Shown piece by piece: positions 23,901 to 37,300 of a stretch of 64,000 nt of DNA. Made by a program: the position numbers and the translations under genes. The DNA comes from Plenodomus lindquistii. Lineage: Eukaryota > Ascomycota > Dothideomycetes > Pleosporales > Leptosphaeriaceae. The DNA lies in assembly GCA_025504975.1 (NCBI GenBank), contig JANUWI010000008.1, positions 558,001-622,000 of the forward strand. Direction: 5' to 3'. Every line of letters begins with the position of its first letter. Position 1 is the first letter of the stretch. The notes beneath the pieces were generated by a model. That model worked only from the letters and a program-made list of their open reading frames with translations. It did no database searches and was not told the origin of the DNA.

Positions 23901-26766
23901 TATTATAAATCTATAATTAGATATAGTTAGGTAAGCCTGTAACCTTATAGTATTATATCTATAGCTTTTTAAAAGATTAAAAAAGCTTTTTAAAGGCTAC
24001 TAAAACTGTAAGTTCTAACTAAAGCGGCACTTTTTAAAAAAACTATAAAAAAAAAAGTTTGCATTTTAAAGCTATAAAAAGAGCTTTAGAAAAATCTATA
24101 GAATATATTAAAATAATAAAGAGACTTTATTTAAAAGATATAAACCTAGTCTCTTTATCTTTACGCTAGTTATTTTATAATAGTTAAAAAGCTAGCTTTT
24201 TAAAAAAGGTAATAAGTACTAGAGAAGATTATAAAGCTTTTAGATTATTTTAATATTACTATAATTGTTTAAGCCTTTAAAGCAGAGAATTTACTTTATC
24301 TATAATTTAAATACTTTTACTTTACTTTTAAAGAGATTTTTAATGTTTATATGCCGCTAGAAAAGCTATACATCTAAATTATAGCTACTATAGTAAAAAT
24401 CTATTGCCTTTATAGTAAACAAGGGAACTGTTAACTCTAGTAGATTTTCTATGCAATTAAATATCTTATTACTGCAGGTATTATCTACAATACTATATTA
24501 GTAAAATTAATATATATCTATAGCTTAAGTAGTAGACTAATTCTCTATAAAATAGCTACCTTTTATACAATTTAATAAGGCGTATCTAACAGGCAGCTAG
24601 CTAGCTTTAAAAACTGTATTTAGGCAGATATAATACTAATATCTAATAAAGATTTTAAGTAGCTTAGAGTATTTATATTAGAATATATATATAGATTACC
24701 TAATGTAGATTTATAAAGTCTAAAGCGCGTGCGCAACTAATAAAAAGAGAATAAAATATTTAAACTTAAAGATAGTAAAAAATAGAGTAGCTATAAGCTA
24801 CTAGTAGATTTCTTTAATATTATATTTAATAATAAGATTTAGATAATTATAAAGCTAGAAAAATCTATAAAATCTAGCCCTATACTAGCTAAAAAGCGTA
24901 AGAATAAAATACTAATACTAGGCAGCACTAGTACGTTATATAGAAGCTAGAATATAGTAGTTTAATACTATTTTATAAGCTAGTTCTACTAGAATATATT
25001 ATTCTTTAGCTCTCTATACGTAGTTAACTTTAATTAATTCTAACTATTATTTTTAGTGTTATAAATTAAATAATCTATTTATAAATATTAATTACTACTA
25101 TATCTAGCTATATTAGCGCTTAAGTATCTACTATATAGGAATATAATATATCTTTTTAAAGTCTAGATAAGTTATAATTTAATAGTAAAATAAAATAACT
25201 TACTATATTTTTATTTTAATTAAATAGCAGCTCTATATAGATAGAATTTTAAGTAGAACTTTAGAGCTAACTATTATCTAAGCTAAATCTAACAAGTTAT
25301 CTATTCCGGCCTAAAACTAGCAGTTCTAATTCTACTTTTAATATAAATATTATGTTTAGAGAGAATATAATACCTCTAGCTAACTTCTTTTTAAACTTTA
25401 ATCTAGGCTTTAGTATGTACTTTAATCTAGCTAATATAATTACTATATATAATAAAACCGCGTTAGACTAACTCTACGCTATATATTTTAATCTACTAAT
25501 AAATATTAGTAATCTAGGCTTTTATAATAGTTATAACGCAAGCGTAGGCTAATATGTCTATTAATACAGGCCTTTATAGAATTTCTCTAACTAAAATTAT
25601 AATTATACTAACTTTTTATTTAGAGAAATAAAAGAGAAGTATAATTTAAAGCTTAAATTACTAGATAAATAAGTCTCTATTTTTACTATAAAGACAGATA
25701 CTAAACTACCTAGAAAGCTCTCTAAAGCAGCTTTAGCCGCTAAAGCCCTTTAAATAGATATAGATGCTATAGTAGGCTAGGTAAACACTCTATACAAGTA
25801 TTTTAACTTTAATTAGAAAACTAATATAGTAGAACTAGAGGTTATATTAGAAAATACAAATTATAAATGCAAATTCTAAAAATGTATTTATAGTTTCTAT
25901 AAAAGTTTACGCTAGATAGGTATATTTATTAAGCGCTATATATAGATATATAGAAAGCTTTATACTATAATCTAAAATATAAATATATACTTAAATTCTC
26001 TTTATATTTAATTCTCTAGGCCTATTGTATAGTCTATATTATATAAGCCTATATGTTTTAAATATCTCTCTATAAACGTTTTTAAGTACTATATTAAACG
26101 TTATATTGTATATAAATCTATATTAGATAATAATCTACTCTATAAATGCTAGAGAGGTAGCTTTTTTAAAAGCTAGATTCTAAAAAGTTTTAAAGTAGAA
26201 TATAATAGAACAATTTACAGCATAGAAAATAATTAGGGCTATTAGATTTATATAGAAATCTCGCGTAATTATTAGATAGTACTAGCGCTTTTATAATAAG
26301 TTTATTAATACTAAGTAAAAAGTTTATTATGCTAGTAATTTTATACGCGTCTATAGTTAAATGCTATATATTAGATTATATTAGATTATTATTCTTTTTT
26401 ATTAGACTTTTCTAGACTATTAGTATAACTATACGTTTATTAATAATAGTTACCTACTTTAACTATTACACGCTTCTTTACTAACTACGCAGGATAATAT
26501 TCCTTTCTATTTATATAATACACACTCTAAAGTCTATATATAAATAATTATTATAAGGCATCTATAGTAATATTAGAGCTAGTTCTGTATAGAATATATA
26601 AAATAATTACGCTACTAGAGTATAGGCTTATTACTTTTCTAGTAATATTCGCTCTATATTATATAATCTCTAGCGTAAAGTAATTCTATCTAATCTATAC
26701 TTTTATATAGTTTTTTATTCTATATAGAATATAGTTACCTAGAGGCGTAGTAGCAGCACGTTAAAC

Positions 26767-26883
26767 TAGAAACGCGCTTCTAGAAAGGAATATAGAATTT
26801 CTAACTATACGTTCTCTAGATAAAATTATTAGCTTTTCTATAGAAACGCGTTTCTAGAAAGTAATATAGAATCTCTAACTATA
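26767..26883. repeat. Direct repeat, two copies of about 43 bp, 74-bp period
   Basis: The motif tagaaacgcg(c/t)ttctagaaag occurs at 26767 and 26841, followed in both by aatatagaat and ctaactata. Within each copy, ctagaaac-like and ttctag parts are partly palindromic. The differences are mostly C/T. No function is evident. Confidence 0.65.
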
Positions 26884-29800
26884 TATTTTTCTATAGTATA
26901 TTAGTCTAGTTATTAGCCTGTCTATAACATCTAAGCTATTATAGTAGTTAAAATAAAGTTTAAAATTTTAATATAGCACTTATTTACCTATAATAGGCTA
27001 TAAATAGCTAGAAATAGCTATTTAGAACTTACTAGTACTGTATAAAGCATTCCTTTATTAGTAACTACAAGAGCTTTAGAAGACTTTTAGCGATGCGTTG
27101 CTTTCTAGAAATAGTGCTAAGTAGTTCTATTAGTAAAGCTATATTTAAGCAATTTGCACATTTATAACCTACTATAGCTTTAATTACTTTTAAAGGCTAA
27201 AGCATATTACAGCGTTATTTTCTATAGTAAATTAATATTTATATAGTTAATAGCTTAATAGTCTCTAATACTTAGATAAATACATTTATATATATATAAT
27301 ATTAATTAGCTATATATCTAAACCTATATACTAGTAGATAGATATTTTTTTAATAGCTCCCTTTTTAATTAAACCTAAATATAGATAATCTGCTCTCTAT
27401 AGTTCTATCTAGTTAAAAATAATTATTCTAAAAATAAATATTATATAAACTAGCTTAAACAGTCTGTTTTGCGTATAATTTAAACTAAAAACTTTTATAA
27501 ACTATAATAAATTAGCTATATAAAGCTCTATTTAAATTATAGTAGATTTAAACCTATTACTAGCATGTTTCTAGCTTTAGCCCTCTATTCTTTTTTAATA
27601 AACATTACTATATTAAGTAGACTGCAAATAGAGAATATTCTCTTTTTTAGGGGGTTAAACTCTAGGCCTTTAGAGGAACCTTTAGATTTGTTAGGTAAGA
27701 AAAGGTAGATTGTTAGAATATTCTAGTAGTTAAAATTATATAACGCCTCTAGAAACCCCTCTGCCTAATAAATTTAATCTACGTTTTATTATTACTATAC
27801 TAGATTATTTAGAGATAAGTACTAACCTTTTACTTTAAATAACTAAAGTAAAGTTAGTTATTTTACTTACGCAGTCTATTAGTTATAGGCTATAAATAAG
27901 TATTTAGTTATATATAAATATACTGCAATCTCTATACTACTAGATATAAGTAATATCTTGTTATATTTCTATAAAGCTATAGCTTATCCTCCTCTATATA
28001 GGCCTTTTATTAGAGTAGGTATTACTAAGTCTATAAATTTAAGCTTACGCGTAAATCCTCTATATATTTAGACTATAAAGATAATTAATTTTATCTATTC
28101 TCTTTTATCTTCTATTACCTAAATAATTATAAATAGATAAGCTTTAAAAATACTTAACCTAAAGCTGCAGACTTTTAGTAAAGTAAAATAAATAAATTAT
28201 TCTAGAGTTACTATCTAAAAACGTTTAATATTAATATAAACCTAGTATACTTTATTATCTAGCCTAGAGTATAGATAGCGCGTAATAGAAGCTTTTAACT
28301 AAAACTCTATACCTAAGTTTTAGTATATAAATAGCAGAGTTCTAGTAACCTTCTATAAAATAAACCTAGAGGTAGTAGAGATAAAGCATATAAGAATATA
28401 ACTATTAAAACCTAGTATATAAAGCTAGAGAATTACTAGAAAAGAAATAGTAAAAATTGTATATATTTTAAAAAATAGCTTATAATATTATTAGTAAAGA
28501 GGTAGAACTAATATTAAAGTAAAAGTCTCTATAAAAGCAAGTAGCTATATATATATATTAGTTATACTCTTCTAAAAAAAAGTTATACCTACTATTATCT
28601 CTATTATTTAAAGACCTTTATAATTATAAATAAGCTATAAAATAGCGTGTACTAAGCTTTTAGTTACTATTATACATTCTAACTATTAATATAAAAGATA
28701 GTAGTAGTTATAGAATAGCTAAAAAGCTTTATTTATAATAATGTTTATACGCCTACTAAAAAAAAGTGTAACTATATTTATAATATAGAGTCTAGTAAAC
28801 TGCTGTAATAATTCAATTTATAAATTTATAAATAGAGTAGACCTAACTACGTTACTAATAATAAAAAATATAATAATAATTACTATTACTACTATTATAT
28901 TACTAGTCCTGTTAATTCTTTTTAGAAGTAAAGTATAGAGAAGCTATTTAGAAAAGGTTAGAAAAAGGCGTATTTAGGCGTATATTATAAAAAATTAAGC
29001 TAGTCTCTACGCTATAAAAACCTCTACTACTAAAGCTAATATAATAGTATATACGTGTATAGCCTGTATACTAACTATTAACTATAATAAAATTACTTTT
29101 ATACACTTTATATAGAAGAAGTAAAGTCTATTTTTATTTATATATATATATAATACCTACCTATAGTCTATACTATTATATTTAAACTTCTAAAAAAAAC
29201 ATAGAAGGCTCTATTATAATATTAGAAATAGGTTTAAATTACTAAAATTTATATTCTACTACGTAAATACTAACTACGTAATATAGAGCGTAGGCGTTAT
29301 AATAAACGCTATAGGCTATCTATTTATAAAGACGCTGCGTACCTAGTATAGCATACTAAACCTATATATATATAGTAAAGCTAATAGTAAATAGCTGTAT
29401 AAAAAGTTAACTAATTAGAGCTATTATTACTTATAGCTATTAGGCTAATATACTATATAGCCTAGCCTTTTTTATATCTATAGAAGCTACTAACTGTATA
29501 CTATTATAAAAACCTAGCTTATAGATTTAAATTATAGTAGTGTGTAATTAGGTTGTATTTACTATAATACGTGTCTAGAGAATGTAATAGAACTAGGTAT
29601 CTATTATATAATTCTATAATTAAATACTTTACCTTTTAATTATTATTATAGTAATATTATTTTTATAATGTTTAAAACACTACTTTAAAATATTATAAAG
29701 TTATTTAATAACTAGAGTACTAGTATTTTTTAGAAAGTATTATAGCTGTATGTAATTAATAAAACTATGCGTATTACTATAATTATTAAAAAGTTTAGGT

Positions 29801-31060
29801 TAGTACTTTACGTGTTTTCTATAATAGAAAGTAAAAAAAATGCTTTTAATTTCTTAGAATTCTACGTTAGCCGGCCTGTTCTATTTAAAGAACTATACTA
29901 ATATTCTCTAGATTTCTAAATACTATTCTATTATTAAACGCCTGTCCTATTACCTTAGCTTTAATAAAGAAATATTAAAAGAATAAGTAATAATAATTAG
30001 AAATACTTTACTCTCTCTATCTCTTTTTTATAAACTAAATACTAGAAAGAGGTTTTAGATACTAGAGCTTTAGGCTAGACAAGATAAATACAGTAATAAA
30101 TATAACTTAGATAGATATAGTCTTTAGAGTTTTATATTAGTAATATTATAAGTAAGTCTAAGCTATTATTTAAATCTATTACTATCTAGAAAAAGTGTTA
30201 TATTACTTTTAAAGCAAGCCTTTAAAAAAGCGTAGATAGCGTATATAATAGTAGAATTTTAAATAATTTTAAGTAATTTAAACTACTAGAGCACTTACGC
30301 CTCTAGATTCTGCATTACTTACTTTCTCTATTTCTTTAAAGTCTAAGCCTTTATAATAGTTACTTAGAAGATTTTTAAATATAGGTTTTTTATTTCTCTC
30401 TTTTAGTTTAATATTATCTAATTTCTTTTTTTTTTTCTCTATAGTTTTAACTTTATAATACCTATTTATTTATATAGACTGTAGTAGTTATGTACACAGT
30501 TTCCTCTATATATATTCTTTAATTTAGAATTAAAAGCCTAATAGTAGTATTATTTTTAGACTTTAAAATTCTATAGTAAAATACGTGTATAGGTTAGATA
30601 GGTATCTTTTTTCTATTATTACTACTTTTATATTAATACTAAAATAACCTTCTATAACGCTATTAATAGCTAATAACTTTTTAATTTTTTTATTCTATTT
30701 ACTATTAATATTAATATACTTACTATGTATATTACTATTTTTATTAATTTTATATATAATAAAACACACTAAAGCGTTTTCTAGTAGATCTTCTATCTAT
30801 ATCTAAAGTAGTTTCTATAACTCTAGAATCTATTTAATTTTATCTCTATACAGTAGCAGTTTTTAAACTAATACTAATAAAGTTTATTTAAGCTTTTTTT
30901 CTAGGCTCTAAATCTCTTCTCTACTAGCTTTAAAAGCTAAGTTCTTTTTTTTTTTAGTTAACTAAGCCTCTACTATTTTCCGCTGCAGGCTGTTTACCTT
31001 TTTATTTAAAATAAAATTTATCTTTTTAAGCTGCAAAATTAATGTATCTATCTACTAAAT

Positions 31061-31396
31061 AATAAGTTATTAGTTTATTATATCTACTTTTACTTACGTT
31101 TTACTTATTTACTACTTAAGCGTAACTATTTTAAGTTGCAGGTTTAAAGCCTTATTATTTATATCTAAAACTTTTTATCTAACGCGCGTTATCTACTTCT
31201 AAAAACTAGAATTATTTTTTTAAAATATAATAAGTTATTAGCCTACTATATTTTTTTCTATTTATATTTTATTTATTTACTGTTTAAGCATAACTATTTT
31301 AAGTTATAGGTCTAAAGCCTTTTTATTTACGTCTAAAGCTTTTTATTTAATCTAATTTATCTACTTCTAGAGCTTTAAATTGTCTTTTTAGAGCTT
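31061..31396 (-). repeat. 168-bp tandem repeat, possible mutated coiled-coil coding region
   Basis: Two units (31061-31228, 31229-31396) align without gaps over their length, and a weaker third may follow to about 31480. On the minus strand one frame gives mostly Lys, Leu, Ile, Gln and Asn, with TAA/TAG where CAA/CAG codons would have stood before C to T mutation. 168 bp equals 56 codons, exactly eight heptads, which suggests a coiled-coil protein with an internal duplication. This is inference from a heavily mutated sequence; the protein family is not recognised. Confidence 0.45.
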
Positions 31397-34300
31397 AATA
31401 ACCTAATATAACTAAGTTCTTTTACTTACTTAATACGCTTTAAGTAAAGCCTCTTTATTTAATAATAGGTTATTTATACTATCCTCTACTAGGTATAATT
31501 AGCGCTTTAGTGTCTATAATTACTCTTTTTTTTTAGTTACTAATTTAAAAATATCTTTTTATTATTCTATAAAGGCAGACGTTATTATAGTTAGATCTAT
31601 CTATAATATTACTTCTAGACTAGAATTAATAGTATTATTAGAGTTAATTATATTAATATTAATATTAAAATAAAAGCTAGTTACTAGGCTACTAAGTATT
31701 TTAGTCTAAATAGAATAAATATTAATTAGAATGTAGTTAGAAGGCACTAACCTAAAGTAGTAAATATTTAAAAAAAGTAGAAAATAGGTAATAGTAACTA
31801 AGGCTAAAAAAAGCGCTTTTAGACTTATTACTTCTATATATATAGGGGAGGAATAGTTTATTTTTATTGTATACTAGATTATTTATAAATATGCAACTAC
31901 TTTTCTACTTTTTTATAATATAAACAGCCTCTAATAGCGCTTTAAGCCTCTAGAGATAGACCTCTAAATAACCTATAAATATAACTCTATAAACTTAGGC
32001 ATTATTAAAAGAGGTACAGATTAGATTTACTCTATAAAGGTACTTTTAAGCGAGTTTAGTATAGAGGTTAGTAGTAGCTAGTTCTTGCGCACGCCTAGTT
32101 TTAAATCTTTTTAATATTGCAAATCTAGCTAGATGCTGCTATAAAATAGAATTTAAGCTTTTAACTAAAGGCTTTATACTATCTAATTCTTTTCTAGAAG
32201 TAAATGTAGTTAGACTATTAAAGTAGCAGCTATAGAATACCTAGAGCTTAATATAAAATATCTTTACTGCTTCTACTTTAGTAATTAGAATAGTAAATTC
32301 TACTTTACTAGTCTTAGTTATCTAAATTATTATCTTCTCTAGAGAGAAGTAGTTTATTATAAAGCTAGAGTAGATAGTACGCTTATACTTAATGCTAATA
32401 AAATCCTTTAGTATTTTATATATAGGTTCTAGAAACTTTAGAGCTTTAAAAAATATTTAAAAAGATAGTATTAACTCTATTATAGTATATAGGTTATTTA
32501 CTAACGTATAGCGCTGTTAATTATTAGACACTAAAAGAAAAAGGATTTAATAATCTATTAAGTCTAGTAATAGGGCTCTATTAAAGTAGAAATAATAAAA
32601 GGTAAGTAGTTTAAAATAACTAACTATAGTAGCATCTATAATAGATAATAATATAGTACTTCTATTATATTAAAGAATTACTATCTAAATATACTTTATA
32701 TAGCTAAAATAGTTAATTATTTTCTATATTACATTAATATTAGTTAGCTCTACTTATAGTAACTAGTACATACTTTATTATATTTTAGAGTTAATAGCTA
32801 ATATAGAGCTTCTAGCTACACTTTAGCCTAGAGACCTAGAAAGTTAATAAAAGCGTTAAATGCTAAAGCTAATTTATCCCTTTTTAAAAGTTATTAGAGA
32901 TTCTTTAGCTTAGACTTGTCTAAGCGCGCCTACTAGCAATTTTCTACTTCTTTATCTTTTTTCTAATAGTAGTACTATATTTTATAGAATATATTACTAT
33001 CTAGTAGCTTCTATTTATTAACATATAACTTAATAATATAGGTAAAAATAGAATATAAAGTATCTAGAAGATTAAGTTAGTAAATGTTAGTAATTTATAA
33101 ATAGTTATAGTACTATTTAAAAAAAGGTAAATAGTCTACTATCTATTATTAGAATCTAAAAAGTAATCTACTATTTAAATGTAATAGAGTTCTATAAAGC
33201 AGCTAACGCTGCGTAAGTCTAGAGCTAGCGCTTTAGTAGTAGAATTAACTCTGCGTAAAGCTACTATAGTAAAATTAGCGTAACTTAGTATAGAAGTAAA
33301 GTCCTTTTTATAAACTACTATATTAAGAATGTTTTTGTTATATAACTTTAAATACCTACTTTATTTAAAAATTCTCTCTAATTACTAAATATTATCTAAT
33401 AACTTATCTCTATACTTTTTAAGCACAAGCGGATAATTAAACTAAAAACTATCTAGAGAAACTTAAGTAATACTATAATATAAAGTAGTTTATTAGCTTA
33501 TAAAAGTACTATTTAATATAAAAGACATTGTATAATACAGAGCTCTGCATTTTTTTATTCTCTAATAATTAGGTATTCTATATATAAAGTAAAATAGTAC
33601 TATAATATTAATAAAATTGGAATTAGCTCTACTATTTTTAGTTATACAAATTTAAATTTATAATTAAGTAATAAAATACAGGTAATTAAAAAGACTTAAA
33701 TCTATAAATTATATTTACTATTTCTATCTATTACACGTTAATTGTAAATATAGAGGTAATTCTATAGATTACCTTTAAATATTTATTAAATAATAAAATT
33801 GTAATATATTATAAACCTTAACTTAAGCTTCTAATATATCTAGGCAATTTAAAACCCTTATATATAACTTTTATAGAGAAGAAATCTAAATTAATTTTAC
33901 TAAGCGTACTATTAGAAAGTGCTATTAATATACTAGTCTATAAATAGGTTTATTTATAGGCATTATTAAAACTACGTAGCGTAAAAACTTTACTTTTTAT
34001 TATTAACTATAATATTTAAGATATAAATATATCTAGTACTTAGATCTCTATATTACTAGAATTTATAACTATATAAAATGTATGTAATTTTAATAGTATT
34101 AGTGCTACGCTATATAGAAAGGTTTTCTTTTAATTTTCTAGTATTATATGCTGTTTTATTAGCAATTTTAGCAGTTTAAAAGTAGTAGTAAATTAGTTTA
34201 TAGACTAAATTTTTACTCTACTTATATCTAATTTGCTAGTTCTACTACACATCCTCTTTATTATAGAAACGTCCTTAGACTGTTTTAATAAAATAGTAGC

Positions 34301-37300
34301 TACTAATAAAACTATAGGTTTTTTAATAGAGGCTCTAATAGAGAGAAAAAGGTATACTAACGTGTAGAAAGTCTAATAGAATATATATAATTAGATTAGC
34401 TCTATTAATATTCTAGAGCTCTAATTATTAAAGTTAACTTTAGTTTATACGCGTATATTAAAGTAACAGCTACTTACTTTATCTAATACTAGTCTATAGA
34501 ATTGCGCTAAATTATAGTAGTTATTTAACTTTATATATTTTAAGTATTTATTAAAGCGCCTATTAGTATATATATATAGTAAAAATAACTAGCTGCTCTG
34601 CTTTACTTATGCTAGCTAACTTTTAGAATTTTTATTATCTTTATTTAAGCTGTATTTTATAGACTTTCTTTATTAAATGCCTTTTTAAGCTTAGCTCTAG
34701 TACTTTATTACCCCTATTTTTAGCTTAGCTTTAGTTCTAGCTAGCTACTTTTCTAGTACGTATAGTAAGTATATTAGCTAATATAGAGAAAGTAGTTCTA
34801 ATTACACAGTATAGACTTTAGTCTAAACTATCTCTTTTATAAACTATACTCTTTTATATATTTTACTACTATTTTTTTATATATAGTAAGCTCTAAAGTG
34901 TAGAGAAAGTTTCTAATATTAATAGTAAATATATTTAAAAACGTATTTATAAAATATATTAAAGCTAGCGTTTTATTAAGTAGTTTATATTAATAAGCTC
35001 TAGCGTTATATTATCTACATTTTATAGATATTAAAAGCTATTAGTTTTACTTTTATTACTTTTTATAAATACTAAAAAAGGTGCTTGCGTGTAGTTACGC
35101 TCTATATAATATATATATTAAAATTTTTAGAATCTATTTATAGTCTAATAATAACTAGTATATATTACTAGAATATATTCTATATAGCGTTAACTACTAT
35201 AGCGTAACCTTTTACTTTATTCTACTAACTACTAGTATTAGAATACTTAGTTTTAATAGAGGCAGGGTAAAAGGAGTAATTCCCCTTTAGTATTTGCAAT
35301 ACCTAGATAGGCTTTTTACACCCTTTAGTAGCAAGATTAATAATTTCTTTAATTTTATTTATAGTATATTAGCTAGTAAGTTATTTAGATATATAATAGT
35401 GTATACTAATGTTATTTAGGTAGCCTTATTATAATTAGTATATTTCTTTTATAATAGAGCGCTACTAAATTACTAAACTATTTTAAAAAAGTTGTACTAA
35501 AAACTTTTAGAAAAAAAAAAGTATTACTTTTATAGGTAATCTAATTTATTATTATTTATATTAAAAATAGATAGTACAGCTTAGAGGCTGTTTAGAATAC
35601 CTTTTATAAAACTTTTAATACCTCTCTATAGATATTTAATCTACTTAAAAATAATATAAAGGTTATAGTAATAATAACTATAGTTAACTATTCTCTACTA
35701 TAGTTATTTACTAATTATAATAGAAGTTAGCGTTTAAATAAAATAGGTATAAAAGATCTAGTTACCTAGAAGTATTAAGTACTACTAATTATAATAGGCT
35801 ATAATATTATTCGCGTAGATTAAGTACTAAATAATATAACTATTAGTAATACGTAAGCTTTATAGGTATTAGAAAGTAGAGTATTTACTAACTATAATAG
35901 CGCTTGTTATACATCTACAGCCTTCTAGTAAGTAATCTTTTATAAAATAGTAATAGTTATTAACTATTACACAAGGTTTTTTAAGCCTAAAGTAGTTAGT
36001 AACCTAGTCTATTAGAATAGTAGTCTATATTATAACTATCTAGCTAATATAATGTAGTAGAAAACACGCTTTCTCTAGTTTAATAGACCTAAACTAGATT
36101 TTTTTCTATCTCTAGACACTAGCGCCTCTAAAATAACTACTATAGCTATAGTTTTAAATAAGTTACGTTTTCTAGCGCGTATAGTTAAAAGCTTTATATA
36201 TAACTTTAATACTAATAACGCCTAGAAACATTTTCTAAACTTAGTAGTACCTAAAGTCTAAAGCTGCTATTATTATTTAAATATACAGTTTTAGAGGCAT
36301 AAGCTAAATTTTAATAATACTTTAAATATAATTAAACTAAAAAAAAGTATAGTTTAGACTATTAAAAATAACTAAGCTATAGTAACTAGTGTATTTAATA
36401 CTATAATTACATTTATATTCTATTTTAAACTAGACGCGGCGCTTATTTTTTATAAAAATAGCTTCTATTACTATAGTTCTATATATTATTAAAATAAACT
36501 AACGCTAGAGAGGCTTTTATATCTATATTAGCGTCTAAAGAAAACTTTATTCTAGTTTCTAATAAATAGTAGTTCTATACTTTATGTACAATTAATCCCT
36601 ATATACTAGTCGCTGCTTTTCTAATAGTATATGTTTTTCTATATAGATTTAATATAAAAGGGCATCTAGTTTTTAATATAAAGTATTATAATAACTACTC
36701 TACTACTTAGTAGGTTCTTTATAACTCTATAGAGGCTTGTAGAAGCGTAATAGCTAGATAGCCCTTTTAAAACTATAGATTATACTGTCTAAAAGAAGCT
36801 ACTTCTACTAATCCTATTAAAATAAGTAATTTAGTTAGCTTCTATATATAAAGAGTAAGAGGTAAAAAGGCTATATAATAACTTTATTTAGGTTTTATAT
36901 ATAGCTTGTTAATAAAATAAATTATTAATTACGCGTGTGTAATAAAGCGTAGATTTATAGTATACTAATACGTACTTTATTTAAACTATTTTTATCTAGC
37001 TATAAAGCCTAGATAAAATTAGGTAATTAAAAGTATAAAATAAGCTCTAAAAAAAAGTAGAAAAAGTAAAACTTACTATATAATGCCTATATTATTAGAT
37101 AGTAGTATATTTTCTTTCTATAAAACTTTTATATATTTTATTCTCTCTATTTTTAATAGAATAAGCTTGCTATGTTTATAATTGTCTACTAAACTAATAA
37201 CTAAGCTTAGTAGTTTTTTAAAATAAGTAACTAAAACTAGAATTTTCTAGCTAGATAGGGCTTAATCCCTGTAGTATATATAATACTCTAATTCTAATAA

